NCBI GenBank assembly: GCA_037367405.1
Contig: JAZKJV010004145.1
Location: 677,620 to 741,619, forward strand
Origin: Ottelia alismoides
Taxonomy: Eukaryota; Streptophyta; Magnoliopsida; Alismatales; Hydrocharitaceae
DNA length: 64,000 nucleotides
Direction: 5' to 3'
Positions 8,064 through 21,644 of the stretch are shown here, one piece after another. Within the stretch, counting starts at the first letter, position 1. Every line of letters begins with the position of its first letter. Under the pieces are notes generated by a model. It saw nothing but the letters and a program-made list of their open reading frames with translations, had not been told where the DNA came from and did no database searches. Position numbers and translations under genes: made by a program.

Positions 8064-10905
8064 TGACGAGCCCGAAAATGCCGCGTTAAGAAGATGTTTT
8101 TAATCTTCGTGTGTGAAAATGATGAAAGTCGTTCGTTGCAGGCGGCAATCGGAAACAGCCAAGAAATAACCACAAATTTTTAATCAATTTTTAATCAAGT
8201 GGTTTTTATGTTTGTTTTGCTTGGACAAGTCCCAAGGTCGATCACAAGGAGGCAAAGGAACAACCTAGAGTTGTGTCTATCCAATTTTGAGTTCGGTTTT
8301 CAAGGCGGTCTTTTTTTGGAATTTTCAATGCAATAAAGGGATGCACGATGCAAATTCGGCCTATTTAGGGACTAAAATATAAACTTTGACCAACAATGTC
8401 CGAAAAATACGAAACTTGGCCGAGATGATAATTAAGATGAAATGAATGCTCTATAATTTTTTTGGAATTTTTGGATGCAGTATGAATTTTTTTACGAATT
8501 TCTAAATGCAAACAAAGGATTTTCAATAATTAATTATAATAAATATTAAACCTACTTATTTTCAAGAGATAAAATTATCTAAGATTTATCACTAGGTGAT
8601 GGATCTCAGAAAAATCCTAAATCTCGCAAATGTGGGGTTAATACCTATAAACAATTAAACAATGAAATATGCAAAATGATTTTTACAGAGCAAATTATAC
8701 ATGCAAATGCAGAGATTTTTGGGCACAATGTCAACCAAAATAATCTCTACAATATGGGATTTTTCGGAGATTTTTAAAGCAATAGTTAACTAACTATGAA
8801 TTTCAGAGCACAGATTGGGCAAAATATTCCAATTTCCACAAGACAATTATTTACTAATTAACGGTAAATCACAAAAATGTCCACAGTATCTCAAAATGTA
8901 GAGAATTAAGTGATGAACAATGTCCTATTTTTCTATAAATAAAATGATGTCTAGAAAAGGTTCAAAAAAGAGGGAGAACACAGGGGGGTAAATGCAATAA
9001 ATAAATAAATAAAGACGGGGGACCTAGATTTATTTACCAGCAATAGGGGGCCTTTCTGTAAATTTCACAGAGAGGCACGTGCTGGTCTGGACTGGAACGC
9101 AATAAGGCGGAGCTTTGGGGGCACACTGGCAATTTGCCCAAGGCGCACGTGCGCAGCACGTGACCCCTGAGGTTGATTCTTGCTGACGTGATCCCTCCCG
9201 TCACGTGCCTCGCACGCAGGGAGGGCCTCGGGCCTGAGCGCCCGGCCGCGCGGTGAAGTTGGCGGAGCGGGACTTCTGCGGTGGAAGCAAGGCCGGCGAG
9301 GGACGGTGCAGAGAGGCGCGAGGCTTCTGGGTGATGGCGATGGTTGTTCCCCTCGAGGTTTGTCGATGACGATAGCGCATCGGAGTGAGTGGCGGAGGCG
9401 TCGGAGTCGGAGCTGCGGTCGGCGTCGAATGTTGATGACGGTGAAGTCGGTGAAGATGTGGCTGGAGGCGAGTAGTTGGTCGCGGCGGTCGTCGTGGAAC
9501 TGGAGGAGAGCTCCTGTCGAGGGCGGTGGCACGACGAAGTTGACGAAGTTGGTGGCGTTGCAGTGACGTGCTAACTGGGCTCGACTACGATCAAAGATGG
9601 CCGGAGCAGAGGCAGAGACGTCGAAGCTCGCCATGGGCTGCAACGGCCACTGGGGAAGTGGCCGGATCTCGCCAGAGATGGAGGGCCCCGTGGCGCTGTC
9701 ACCGTCGGAGGGGAAGTTAAGGTGCAGCCGGCGGATGAGGGGATAGGAGGGTCGGAGGTTCTTTAAATAGCGAAGAGAGAGAGGTAGGGCGATGGAGGGT
9801 GGTTGCGAGGTTGGGGGCGACGGTTACGGAGGGGAAAGGGCCTGGAGACGACGATGCGCAGCGGCCGTTCGATCGGTCGCTCATCGAACAGCCGTGGCGC
9901 TAGCACGTGGCGCAGGAGTGAGAGAGAGCGGCACGTGCGGAGCACGTTCCTGGGGGCACGTGCGTCGCACGTGCGGGCGCTTTATTTTTTATTTTTTTTA
10001 ATTATAAAAACGAATTAATAAAACACCCAAAAAAATGCTGACAGGTGGCGGCCTCTGGGGCTGCCACGTGTCAGCACCAGAAAATTCGAAGGAAAAACAT
10101 TTTGTAAAATCAAAAAGAAATAGCAAATTTCGTCGGATCAAAAAAGTTTCTTCACGAAAAATGCTCGTCTCGACGAGATCTACAACTTTCATTATCAGAG
10201 CCAAAATCGGTCAAATGTAAAAGTGAATTTTTGGGGTATCCTATGTGCATAGAATACCTTGATTTTAAACAAGATAAAAAAACGGAAAAATATGGAAAGA
10301 TCAAAGATAAATAAAAGACACTTAATATAATTTTTTTTTGGATTTTTAATGATAAAGAAAATAATTAAATAAATTAAAGGTCAGAGAACTGCTAAAATAT
10401 ACAATATACAAAAGAGGCCCAAAACCCAACTTTCACATACGAGCTCTGATTCACTTGAACTTGGTCTTGTTTTGAAGGTAGTTGAATGTGCATTAGTTCA
10501 AAAGTGAGTAGGATCAAATCAGACACTGGATGGGGAAGATATGTGGCTTTTAGTCTGAAAATCCTGAAAATAGGGTTTGGGTTTTTGGTCCACTTAACAG
10601 GGTTAGTGATTTTTTTTTGTATTTTTTATTTATTCTTGTTAGTGATGTGTACACAGTGGAGGTGGTTTTGGGTTATGCGGTGTTAGCATGAAGGAGTTAA
10701 AAATAGGGGAAGTTAGGCTATTTACAGGTCATTTTTGGCTAGGATTTTTGGCTTCTTATTTTATGCAGAATTTAATGCTAAAATGCAATTCTTATGAAAT
10801 CATGCACAAATGCTAATTATGCGAAATAGATGCAGAAATGCAGTTGATTTTGAGGGACATGAGCTTAATTAATGAAACTTAGAGTGGTGAATCCGAGATT
10901 CATCA
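8064..10905 (-). mobile_element. G1 gypsy element, 5' LTR (complete, 2842 bp)
   Basis: The LTR runs from TGACGAGCCC next to the PBS to GATTCATCA, so it has TG...CA ends. From 8498 onward it matches 1-2399. It has an AT-rich left third, a GC-rich centre (9060-9980) and an AT-rich right part, the same architecture as the other gypsy LTRs in the window. On the minus strand the GC-rich centre lies downstream of the TATA-like box. It interrupts an older LTR (L2a), whose sequence resumes at 10906. Confidence 0.92.
9762..9769 (-). promoter_or_regulatory. TATA-like box in G1 5' LTR
   Basis: The minus strand reads TATTTAAA, matching 1261-1268. Five CACGTG G-boxes lie upstream on the minus strand, at 9904, 9932, 9957, 9968 and 10065. 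This is the likely promoter for the element's RNA. Confidence 0.5.
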
Positions 10906-10910
10906 AGTGG
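10906..10910. repeat. Target site duplication of G1 (right copy)
   Basis: AGTGG directly follows the G1 LTR. The uninterrupted L2c copy has AGTGG at 42775-42779, at the corresponding place, which supports insertion of G1 there. The left copy is outside the window. Confidence 0.65.
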
Positions 10911-12010
10911 GAGTTGGAGAAGTGGTGGAGAAAGTGTCTAGGGTGGGAAGTTGGAGTAGAGAACAAGCAAATGGAGAAGTGAAAATAAAAAAATAAATTA
11001 AGTAAAATAAGTAGACTATTAAAAATAATGAAAAGAAAAGGAAATAAAAGTAGAAGGAAAATTTTAAAAAAATGAAAAAAAAATAAATATAAATAATTTA
11101 TAAAGATGAATAAATAATGAATAATACAAAATAAAAATTAAACTAAATTAAATTTTGATAGCGCCTAAAAAATCGAAAACTAAATGTAAAAAATCAAAAA
11201 AGAATATCAAAAGGATCTAATCAAAGTGTTCTACATGAAAATTACTAGTCTCGACGAGATCTACAATTTTTGCGAAGGATCGAAAACCAAAATAAACCAT
11301 ATGCACAAATTGTATATTTGGGTGGTACCTTATAGGTATAAAATACCACATTTTTTATCTTTTGTAGCTTTTTTCATTTAAAAAAAAGAGAAAATCAAAA
11401 TAAAATTAGATAAAACATGGAATAAATATTTAATACTCAATATAATTTTTTTGGATTTGTAGTAATTAAGAAAAAAAAGATAAAATAAAGGGTAGTTTGT
11501 TCAATATGTATAATATACAATAGGGGCTCACAACCCAACTTTTACATACGAACTCCGATTTTCATGAAATTGGTCTTGTTTTGAAGGTCTTTGAATTTAT
11601 ATTACACTGAAGTGAGTAGACCTAAATTATACACTTTATGAGAGAGATATGTTCATTTTAAGGTTCTTAGTCTAAAACTAGGGTTTGGGTATTATTTCGA
11701 TACTTTTACACGTTAGTATTTTTTATATTTTCCGTTAATAGTGTAAGTAATATATACACAATAAAGTAAATTTTAGTGATTTTAAGTTAGTATAAAATAG
11801 ATACAAATAAGTGAATTTTACTAATATACAGGTGAATATGTACACGGAATTTCAAGCTTCTTATTAATGCAAATATGAATGCTAAAATGTAAATATTATT
11901 TACACATGTAAGAATGCTAATTATGCAATATAAGTGGAGATATGCATCTAATTACCCAGGAATAAAGCTCTATTTTAGAATTTTTAGAGTGATGAATTAC
12001 AGATTCATCA
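10911..12010 (-). mobile_element. L2a, right part of an older gypsy LTR split by G1
   Basis: This segment matches 21,653-22,756 and 42,780-43,886 closely. It ends with AGATTCATCA, the start of a minus-strand gypsy LTR. Its remaining part would lie left of G1, outside the window. The blocks with tacatacgaactccgat and ctagggtttgggt are shared with the G1 LTR at lower similarity, so L2 and G1 are related families. No gene is present. Confidence 0.85.
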
Positions 12011-12015
12011 TCTGC

Positions 12016-12560
12016 TAGTAATCAATATTTTTCGCGCGTATCTAAATATGTCTCAAACAGGGCAGAGACACGGTCGCTATGGTGACCCACAAAAAACCCT
12101 AATTATTCAATAGATAACCCACAATTCATGATCAAGCAATAAAAATAAATGTGGAGTTAAATTTTATTATAACTCTACAACAAGGTGTATATAGGTACAA
12201 GTATGTAGAGGTGGAACACAGGGAGCACAAAGGATAGATTGGGAAAATTAATGCACAAAATGTGATTGTGACTATTGTCTGTATGTTCTTTTTTTAGGGT
12301 TTTTCATATTTTTAATTTATTTTTGATTTTATATTTCTATATTTTGATTTTTATTTTTCTATTTTACATTTTCTTTTTATATTTTTAAATATTTATATTT
12401 CCTTTTTTATAAAAAGATATAATATATAAGGCTTTATATGGGGTATAAATACAATATATACTAACATAGATATAAATACTAGTAAACATATTAAAAATAA
12501 GGGAAATAAAATCTTTTTTAGTTTTAAATAACTTTTATTATTTTTGTGATTTTCTAGGAA
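12016..12560 (-). mobile_element. Y LTR fragment, copy 1
   Basis: The sequence matches the first ~540 bp of the solo LTR at 43,892 (tagtaatcaatattttt versus tggtaatcaatattttt) and stops at ctaggaa, where copy 3 continues with different sequence. It follows L2a after the 5 bases tctgc, which correspond to the CCTGC target duplication of Y. Confidence 0.8.
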
Positions 12561-13087
12561 ATAAAACCTTCTATCTCTCTCTCTCTCTTTACAAAGGCCC
12601 CTATCCCCCTCCTAAGAATGGCGGTCTACGCTAAACCCCAGAGAGAGTCGTAGTCATCGCAATGCCGTTGTGTTGCGGGATCGACTACTCATGGATCTCT
12701 GCATTCTTCAGTGCCTTTCACTCGTCGAAAAGATGCTGGATATCGTGAGAAGACATCAGGAGATTCCTCGCTTGGATAATCAACATGGATTGCAAGGAGC
12801 GTGTGTTTCATCAACGCACTCGCAATCGTCTCCTCCGATGGATCATACAAAAGAGGTCTCTTCATTTAGAGACTCGATCACAACGATGTTTCAAGAGGTA
12901 AATATAACACTTATTTTTGGTCTATATGAAATGATCTGAGAAGTGTTTTGGGATCATGCGGTTTCATCGCTCAGATTTTTAAATTTCGTTGCCCCGAGCA
13001 ACAAATATGACTAGTCGCTTCCAATCACATATGATGTGATCTCCAAATTTCCATGATATGTTTAAGTAGATTTCTATATCCTTCAAG

Positions 13088-13100
13088 AGGTATCAGATCC
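13088..13100 (+). other. Degenerate copia PBS (initiator Met tRNA type), copy 1
   Basis: AGGTATCAGATCC follows the LTR end ccttca after two bases. The consensus is TGGTATCAGAGCC; two bases differ. Copy 2 keeps the first T. Confidence 0.75.
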
Positions 13101-16100
13101 AAGTTCAGAGTTTTCAAATATGATCCATAAACCTAAGATCACATGGCCATTTTTGGTTGTGTAAAAATTCAAAGCATTTTATTCATACAACCATATTTTG
13201 TTTGATTTTTTCACCATGTTTAATTTATTTAAATTGTGAGTTTATAATTGGATTACATTTTTTATCTTATTAGAAAACCATGTTAATTGGGTTTACATGA
13301 TTTGGAATCCACTTGCTCAAGTCATGGTTGTTTTAGTGAACATGTGTCCACTGTTGCAGGAATGGTATTTTTAAAATGTAATCAAGAGTTAACCATGATT
13401 TTAAAATGCCTAGAAATGCATGTTTATTACTTGTTTTATGTTGCAAATTTATTACATTTTGTTTGCATTATTTGGAGTTTATTTGATCATAATTTGTTAG
13501 TTTCACTAAACATGTATCACTGCAGGAAACTTAATGTGATTGACATTCAATTAGTTCATCGAAATTAATGGTTAATCTCTGGGAGTAACTATTTGTTAAA
13601 TAGTTGTGAATTATTTAATGAATATAAATAATTTGAATGACCATAATCAACATGATAAGATAATTGATTTTGATCAATTTGGTTATTATGAACATTCTAA
13701 CAACATTGAAACTTGAATAGGATTTGGGATTTATTTAGCAAATCTTCATATAGTATTCATAAAAATGGTTTTGATAAATATTATATAGCATAACTTCTGT
13801 TGAAAAAAATGAATATCATCTCAAATACAATATTATCAAATCACATTATCCTGACTTGAGGCGGATATGGTGTCTAGTTGAGGATCATTGGGGTAGCTGG
13901 CTACTCCATGAGCGGTCTGTTCCACATCTTATGTGTACTGTCCATGACAGGGGTACAGAAAGGATGACGTTTGAAATGATTATGTGGTATTTTTCTAATT
14001 ATTAACATTTGTATAATGTGTATTTTCATATTATACCATCCTTCAAGTAACAATCAAGATTGTTTGTTGATTGTTTGGATTCGATTCATGATTGATTTAA
14101 TATGGTCAAATTATTGATATCCAATTAAACACTTTATTATAAATAGAGTAGTATTTCCCTGGGAAGAATTAATCATAATAAATATGATTCGTAATGAGTA
14201 ATTAAAACTTAAATGAGATATGGAGGATCACATAAATGACATACGTGGTCTTCCATCAAGGCGAAGGGTTTCATTGCCTGGGATTGTATGTAGGAGACAC
14301 TTGTCCAAAATGATGGCTCCTGCATACAAAATGTATCTGGATCGATCTCTTTGCTTCTCGAAATAGTAAGGCCGAATACGTAGTGACCCCAATATCAGTT
14401 GCACATATTACTAGCGCGATATTGGATTGTGCATAGTGAATTCTATTCTTGTTGACTGGTGGTTCAATTAACGACAGGTCGCCAGTTAGGGGTAGTGGGT
14501 GTGGGTGTTAAAGACCAAATTAAGAAATGCAAGTGGGGCATGTAAGGAAGAATGCGTTCCCGCTTCTTTTTATCTGAGTTACAAGTTCTTCTATTATTCG
14601 GATGCAACAAAGATAAGAAAGAAGATCCCATATCTTGCTTGAAATATAATGGTAAGTACATCTCTTACATTTAAAGTGAGTAAGGGAATGAACTTTCAGT
14701 AATGACAAGGCAAGATAGCTTTGATATACAAATGCTAAATCGAAGTAAATTTTGTATTTATGCAAATTATCTTATTTCTGATAACATACATTAAACCCAC
14801 TCAAAATTATACTTAATGATAAGCAGTAAAATGTCATGGATTGGATACATGATCCAGTTATTGCACTTGAAGTTGGACACATAATGTATGTGGTTGAAAT
14901 ATGCAAATTTCCTCATAATAATGAAGAATGGCAATTAAATGGGCGATAGGACAACAACTTTAGATTTATATGTCTCTATAGTATTGATCTCTCATCTATT
15001 GTGCTTTGGAAGTATAATGTTGATGATGATCGTAATTATCTAAAATCCTTACAAATATAAGAAAATATTTTGGCATACATATGTGATCTCAACATTTAAT
15101 CATGAATGACTTCGTTCACTATATTATGCATAATGGTGGCTTGATAAGAGATGGTGTACTCAAAATGCATGAGTACCTTCCTGAACCAAAGTTTTTAAGA
15201 GTTAAGATAGATGTAGTTATGACAAGTGTCGTCTTTCTACTATACTCAAGTCATTAAAGAGGTTTCATAATATTCATATTATATAAATTAAATGAAGCAT
15301 GTATAAATGTTGAAATACTCTTCTATTGAAATATGTTGAGTTCAACATAAGAGGTCCTTAATCTTAAGCAAGGGTTGTTTATAGATGAGAGAAGCGTAGT
15401 GGAAGCATGGGTCCAACCCTAGTAAGAAGAAAAGTTAAAGACTTGACTGTACTTCTGTGACTTCCATTTGACATCCAAAGAGTTGGATGAATGCCAATAA
15501 TGCAATAAGATGATGTACAGGTATTATGACTATCTAGACTATCTTGGATCCTTATATACGGACTCAGATAGTGCATAAAAATAATCTACATCTACATTTA
15601 ATCCATGAAATTTACTTATTTATTTGATAAGATGAAGTCTAATACTTATTTACTTATCTAATTTGCATATGTTTTAGAAGACTGGAAAATTTGATCTTAA
15701 GGTTTAATAATCATCCACATGGATGATGATGCAATTGTTGCAATAATCTCCATTGGATAGATAGACTACATATTTTCAGTGGGAGAGCCTTTATTCTCAG
15801 AGACTGTCTCGATGACTGAGATATTAGAATACATTCGTTATTTATTTCTAAAATGTTCAAAAAAACATGAAGTTTGGAATAGACCTACCATAAAGAGTTA
15901 TGATGGACATATTTTAGAGAGTAATCTAACATCAAAAGGAATCTACTAAATTAGAAAATTAATTAATGGTTCATTAACATTTCTAAATACTGAAATTAAA
16001 TCTTAATAGATCAATAGGAGGATGAAGATCATTTGACAATGATCTGGTATCAAACGCCGGATATATGTCTATTAATATGATCAGTAGACTAGTAAGATAT

Positions 16101-16149
16101 AAAATTTAGGTTTTCTAAAGCTTTAAAACCAAAATACTTATAAATATTA

Positions 16150-17960
16150 TATTCAAAAAAATTTCTGATAAACCATTCTTTGGGAATGGTCTAAGATACC
16201 AAGGTATTGAAGCTCACATACATATTGATGTATGTGAACCTTTTATATCATAATAAACATTAATGATATGTGATATCAATTAATGATTTATGTTATATGA
16301 GATTTCATCCCTTCACCTTAGAAATCTTTGAAATGTTCAAAGATTTCACAATTTTGGTTTAGGACCTAAGTCTGAAGGAAGATGAAAGAATTCGATCTAA
16401 TCAAGGTAGCAAGTACCTATTAGATGAATTCAAGGGATACCTTATGGATAAAGGAATATCATTCTTATCTCACTCCTCTTCATACACCTAAACTAAATAA
16501 AGTTGTAGGGAGATGCAATTGGATCATGTGTGACAATATTTAATCAATGATGAGTCTTAGCATAATTACCTCTTAGTTTCCTAGTATATATGTAGTGGAA
16601 ACTAAAATATTTATCTTTAATAAGATTCCAAGCAAGTTAGCTAGAATCTAGCACCTGAGAGTGCTACTTCATTAGGAATATAAAAGATGGTATTGGATAC
16701 CTACTTTATGGCCTTGAGATTCTTAAAAAATTTCATCTCTAAGTATATGATTCTTAGAGGATGAATTTCTTAAAAATCAGGATTAAAATAAAGTGAAGGA
16801 AGTTATCGAATCTTGAAAAGATAATGAGGCTCTCGAAATCGGAAACTAAAAGAGACAATTAAAGATAAAACAATGATACCTCTTCAAATTAATTTGAGGG
16901 TGGTAAGACCACCTAAAGATATGGATTCCATGTGTGAGTTAATTCTGACAATGATTTGACCTCATATGATGAAGTTTCTAAGGATCATGACATGGAAAGA
17001 TGGATGTCAAAACTAAAGTCTAAAGTAGACTTCATATAAAAGTGTTGTATATGGACCCTCAATGATCCACCTATATGTGTAAGACCCGTTAATGTGTAAA
17101 TGGATCTTCAAGAGAAAGAGTGAACCTGATTGAGAAGGTAGAGACCCTCATAGCATGGCTCGTAGACATTAGCTACACACCGAAGAGAAGACATCGCTTG
17201 CAATGGGTCTTGCTCTCAAGTGACCATGCTTAAACCCATCAGAATATCGCTAACTATAGCCACACTACTTGACTTTGACATCTATAAAATAGAAGTCAAT
17301 ATTGCATTCCTCTATGAAGTAGACCCAGGGTTTCAAAGTTGAGGAAAACAAGATGTGCAAGCTGAAGAACTCCATTTATGGACTCAAATATGCTTCTAGT
17401 AGTTAGAACATCAAATTTAATGAAATTATAAAGTTTATGATTTCATAAAAGAAATAATAATGAACCTTGTGAAGCTTAGTGGGAGTGCCAATGTGTTCAT
17501 CGTGCTAAATCTTGATAGAATCCTAGTCATTTGGAATAATGTAAGGATGCTAATAAATGTTTTATAATCTAGTTGTTCCATACCTTGAGATATGATTTCA
17601 AGGATACCTCTTAGATCTTAGTTATAAAAATATTCAGAAGCATAGAATAGAGGGGATTGGGACCGTCACATTTGTAGTACACCTTGGACATATTCCATTT
17701 TCAAGAAAACCCCAAGGAAGACTTCCTTCCCTTAAGATATGGTATTGACCTATCTGAAAGGATAGCACATTATAGAATCGAGGAAATGAATGCTCAAACT
17801 GCTTGCCCATGCACATCAGTTATGAGAATCATGGTTTATGTTAAATGTGTATAAAAACCAGATGTTTCTCATGCAATGGTAGTAAACTATTACTAATCCT
17901 ACTAAGGAGATAAAACACTTTATTGCAGTAAGAACAATATCCTCAGAGAATGGCAAGATT
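16150..17960 (+). pseudogene. Copia-B pol remnant, copy 1 (integrase and reverse transcriptase)
   Basis: Several frames together still show copia pol. Near 16,195-16,250 the integrase start reads like HIHIDVCEP. Around 17,230-17,330 the reverse transcriptase reads LKPIRISLTIA, then DFDIYKIEVNIAFLYE, where functional copies have a D-V-K-T-A-F-L-N-G pattern. Near 17,495-17,530 the catalytic YVDD box has decayed to NLDR within VFIVLNLDRILVI. Many stops and frameshifts interrupt it, so it cannot encode enzyme. No gag domain is recognisable upstream. Confidence 0.75.
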
Positions 17961-17995
17961 TTGAGATAGCAATCTCAAAATCTTATCTTCAAGAA

Positions 17996-18931
17996 CTTAA
18001 TCCTTGTGAAGTCTCTCTCTCACTTGCAAGTAAATCAAACAATGATGGGGTTGGTCTCCCGATAACAAGGATTAATTTTAGTAAATTTTTTTGGTCCAAT
18101 TCAATTTGCAGTCTTTATTTAAGAGATTAGTTGTCACCATAATTAATCCACACAAGCAATCACATCTACCATCCAGGCCCAATTCCTTTACCCTGGGTTA
18201 GAAAAACTGAGAGAGGGAATCGGAAAATGCTAATGCAATTGAGAAAACAATGATGAATTCTTGAGTTAGATTACTTAGAGTGCCTCCAGCTCTACTAGGA
18301 GATGCAATACGAAATTAAAATTTTACACAATAAAAATGCAAACGAGAAAACCGTTCCTAGACAGGCGGCTCTATTATCGAGTGGTGAATAATAATTTGCA
18401 CTAATCTAATTGTTTTGTTAAATGTGATGTGTAGTCCTATAGAGTACGAGCACAAGTAGAAAATTTTCTCTAAGTACCGCAAGTGTAGGTCCTAGTCTAT
18501 GTCAATCAACCACATGACCACGAAGGGTCCAATGTCAAGAGTACGGGTAAATGCGTGAGATTCCAAATGAAATACGTTGTAAGTATGCAATTATTACAAC
18601 TTAATTCAGAAAAACAGAAAAATCTCTCTTCTCAAAACTTCTTATCATCTCAACAGCCGACTCAATCCACAAATAATTAGCCTCTTATGCATTTCGAGAT
18701 GTGTAGACTTCAAGAAAGCCGCTCCAAGTCCACTGGACCCTCGTACAAAAAAATAAAACTTATGTTAGAGAGAGATATCAATATATACATATATATAAAC
18801 AGAGAAATACTTGAAAAAAATGAAATAATTACAAGGTAGTTCGGCGGTCAGACTACCTGAGTTAATGGAAAACCAAAATATAATTTTCTAAAATGATCCT
18901 AAGTCGTTTGCTTCCTTGGCAACGACGTCAT
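17996..18931 (-). other. L2 gypsy leader with degenerate PBS, copy 1
   Basis: This region is similar to the G1 leader. Both have a ctctc-ct-act block, a gggttg-tctccc block, atctaccatccag-ccca, and gagtgcctcc. It ends at 18,911-18,930 with CTTCCTTGGCAACGACGTCA, a decayed form of the tRNA-Asp PBS complement, one base before the LTR. No coding sequence of this gypsy element survives; copia-B sequence occupies its place. Confidence 0.75.
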
Positions 18932-21205
18932 TGACAGATTTTTGATCACCTTAATTAATCATGTCATGTTGTTGTCGTCAGATAATCAGTCGTCAGATAA
19001 TCAGGAACCACACGAATTAATGAATCAACAAATAAATTTATCCATGATTTTATGTATTTCTAACCTAGGCAAGCCCTAGGGTCGACTCAAGGAGGCAAAG
19101 GAATAACGTCGGCAGAAATTAGATGAATTAGCTTCATCCAAACGAGATTTTTTTTGTATTTTTTATGCAAAAGAAATGCCAATGCATAAATACGATTGAA
19201 CTAGTTTATTAAGGAATAGAATGATTTAGCCAAATTAATTTTAATACAAAATTGATCCAATTTAGTTAATTGTATTTTTCCTAGAAACCTAATCCAATAA
19301 TTAATGCAAAGTGTATTTTTTTGAATTTTTGGTTTTAAAATACAACAATGAAAAATGCAAACTTTTTAAGGGTTTTTATGCAATTTTTCATACAAACAGA
19401 ATGCAAAATTAATGACTTTTTTGTATGTGAAATATGATGAAATAAAGCGATAATAATATTTTTGGATGTCTTCGAGAATATATTATTTTTTTATGAATTT
19501 TTTTGGAAATAGGGTGATTGTGAGCATTTAATTTCAAATAAATCCACTAAATAAAATTATTTATAAATCAATTTATCTCAAAAAGATATGATAGGAAATC
19601 CAAGAGACTTGAAATTTCATAAAAATAGTATTTATGGATATAATTAAAAATCAACTACATTAGTCACTCAACAACTTATTTTATTCACAAGACACATCCA
19701 ATTTTTGTGAAATTTATGTAGTAATTAACGCACAACTAGAAGCATCATCTTTGAATTTTGCACAATTTTTTATAACCATTTACTTAAATATGAATTTCAG
19801 ACCATGGAATGGGTAAAATATCCAATTTTTCACCAAAATAATTTTATTAAATTACCCATTTCTCGTTAAAATCTAAATAAATAAACAAGTGACAGATAAT
19901 TAAATGGTCCTCAACATGCTATTTTTTATTAAAAAATGATGCAAAATGTATGTCCAAATTTTTACTAAATGTTTGGGGTGTCCGTGTAGTACATAAATAA
20001 TTATTCAACGAAATAAAATGTGCCTAGGGGCACTTTTAAAATTTTAAAACATGAAAGGACTCAATATGCAATTTCCAGAAAAGAAACTAAAATGACATTT
20101 GAAAACATGTATTCCAAAAATGGAACCCAATAGGGCACGATATAGCAAGGGCGCATAGGCGTCTAAGGCATGGTAGACGACGCGCAACCATGCATATGAG
20201 GGCGCGACAACATGGGCAGGAGGGTGGTGCATCAAGAGTCTGGCGTGTGACAGAATGATGGTAGTTGCGGACGTGGAGGGTCATGTCTCCAAGGGTTGGG
20301 TGCCACGGTTGGGAAGTGCATGGTGGATCTGTTTGTGGACATGTAGGCAGCGCGCGGTTGAGGCGGAGGAGGACGATGGTTGCATGATGTCGGTGATGGC
20401 GTGTGCGGTGGCAAGGGGGCCAAGTTAGTAGTGGCATGTTGTAGGCAAGAGGAAGATGGCATGGTGGTGCACCTGTAGGAGCAAGAAAGGCGACCAACGA
20501 CGAGTGGTGTATGGAGGCACGTGTGGCTACATGTGCGCGGCGGCGATGGATGTAGGTTGGTCAACGAGGGCACGATGGGCTGGACACCAATGGGGTAGCA
20601 TGGCGCCCGTAGGAGACGAGGAAATGGTCCAGTTGATGGGTAGCATGGAGGTGACACGCAAGCAGTTGGTGGCCGCAGGTGACGACGGTTATTGCCTACG
20701 GTGAGGGCGCAACGGCCGCTGGTGGAGGGCGGAACTCGCACAAGGGTTGTTGGAGCGCAGGAACCTCAGGCGGCCAAGGTCGAGATGAAGTTGATGCTTG
20801 GCGACAGAGATGGTCTGCGAAGGGTCGCGACTGGAGGTGCACGGCCATGTAGGAAGTATCGGAGTAGGAGGCAGGGGGGATAGGCTCCAGTCTCCTGCAA
20901 GGACCCAAGCTGTAGTTTTTTTAAAAAATATATATTTTGGGTTACTCTAGTAAGTAATAATGAAAAGAAGAGAATGAAGAGGAGTTGATGTTATTATGAA
21001 GATGATGATGTAAAAAAAGTGATGATTATGAGGTGGTGATGTTATGATGATGATTATGATTTGGATGTGGCGTAAAAAATAAAGATGATCAAAACAACAA
21101 AAATAATGTTAGATAATAAAAATTGAGGGGAAGATAGAAAATTTATGTATGGTTTATCGAATTTGTAGAGCAGCTACGCTAGACTCCCATCATCGCCTCG
21201 ATGTG

Positions 21206-21210
21206 GTACT
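21206..21210. repeat. GTACT, left flank of the copia-A remnant
   Basis: The same five bases flank the complete copia-A on both sides (31,940-31,944 and 42,558-42,562). The remnant in L2b therefore derives from the same insertion event. Confidence 0.8.
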
Positions 21211-21644
21211 TGTTGGACATGCGAGCCCACGACGAGCCATTATGCAATAAATGTTATTGCGAATATCATTCCCTGATCTGAAATCAAGAATAACTAATTT
21301 GCATAATAGGTCCCTTAGTACAATTAGGGTTATGTACCAGGGTCATCTTAATAATTATATAGTTGTTGGTTCAACTATTGAATCATAGAGGCTGGTGCTT
21401 GGATGAATATCTAAAGAGTTAGATTGAGGACTCATCAAGCACCATCAAATGATTGTTAAGAGATTATCTCCAGCCTGAGTAGGAGATGGCAATCCTTTCT
21501 CACATAGGCTGATATCTGACCGACCTCTTGATGCAGGTCCTCTGCATAGAAATAGAGATTCATAGGTGTCAGATAAGTTAGGTCAAAGAGTTGACTTAAC
21601 GAGATCGAGATAACCAAAGACATGTATCGTATGTTGTCACGGTA
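21211..21644 (+). mobile_element. Copia-A 5' LTR remnant in L2b
   Basis: It starts TGTTGGACATGCGAGCCCAC and follows the copia-A LTR (31,945 onward) up to gtatgttgtcacggta. It then breaks off. Eight bases, ttgcatag, separate it from resumed L2 sequence. The remaining ~10.2 kb of the element and part of L2 have been deleted. Confidence 0.88.

Larger units (their letters stand above)
12561..17995 (+). mobile_element. Copia-B, copy 1 (truncated and decayed)
   Basis: It begins inside a copia LTR. The last ~525 bp of that LTR are similar to the end of the copia-A LTR at 34,080-34,586. A mutated PBS and about 4.9 kb of internal DNA follow. The 3' LTR is missing: near 17,995 the sequence switches to gypsy leader. 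The order is LTR end, PBS, long non-coding stretch, integrase, reverse transcriptase. Copy 2 at 23,308-28,770 is nearly the same, including both truncation points. Confidence 0.82.

Noticed and set aside
20087..20741. Long overlapping minus-strand frames rich in Pro, His, Ser and Cys
   Set aside because: They lie in the GC-rich core of LTR L2b, run in several overlapping frames, show no domain, and are disrupted in L2c.
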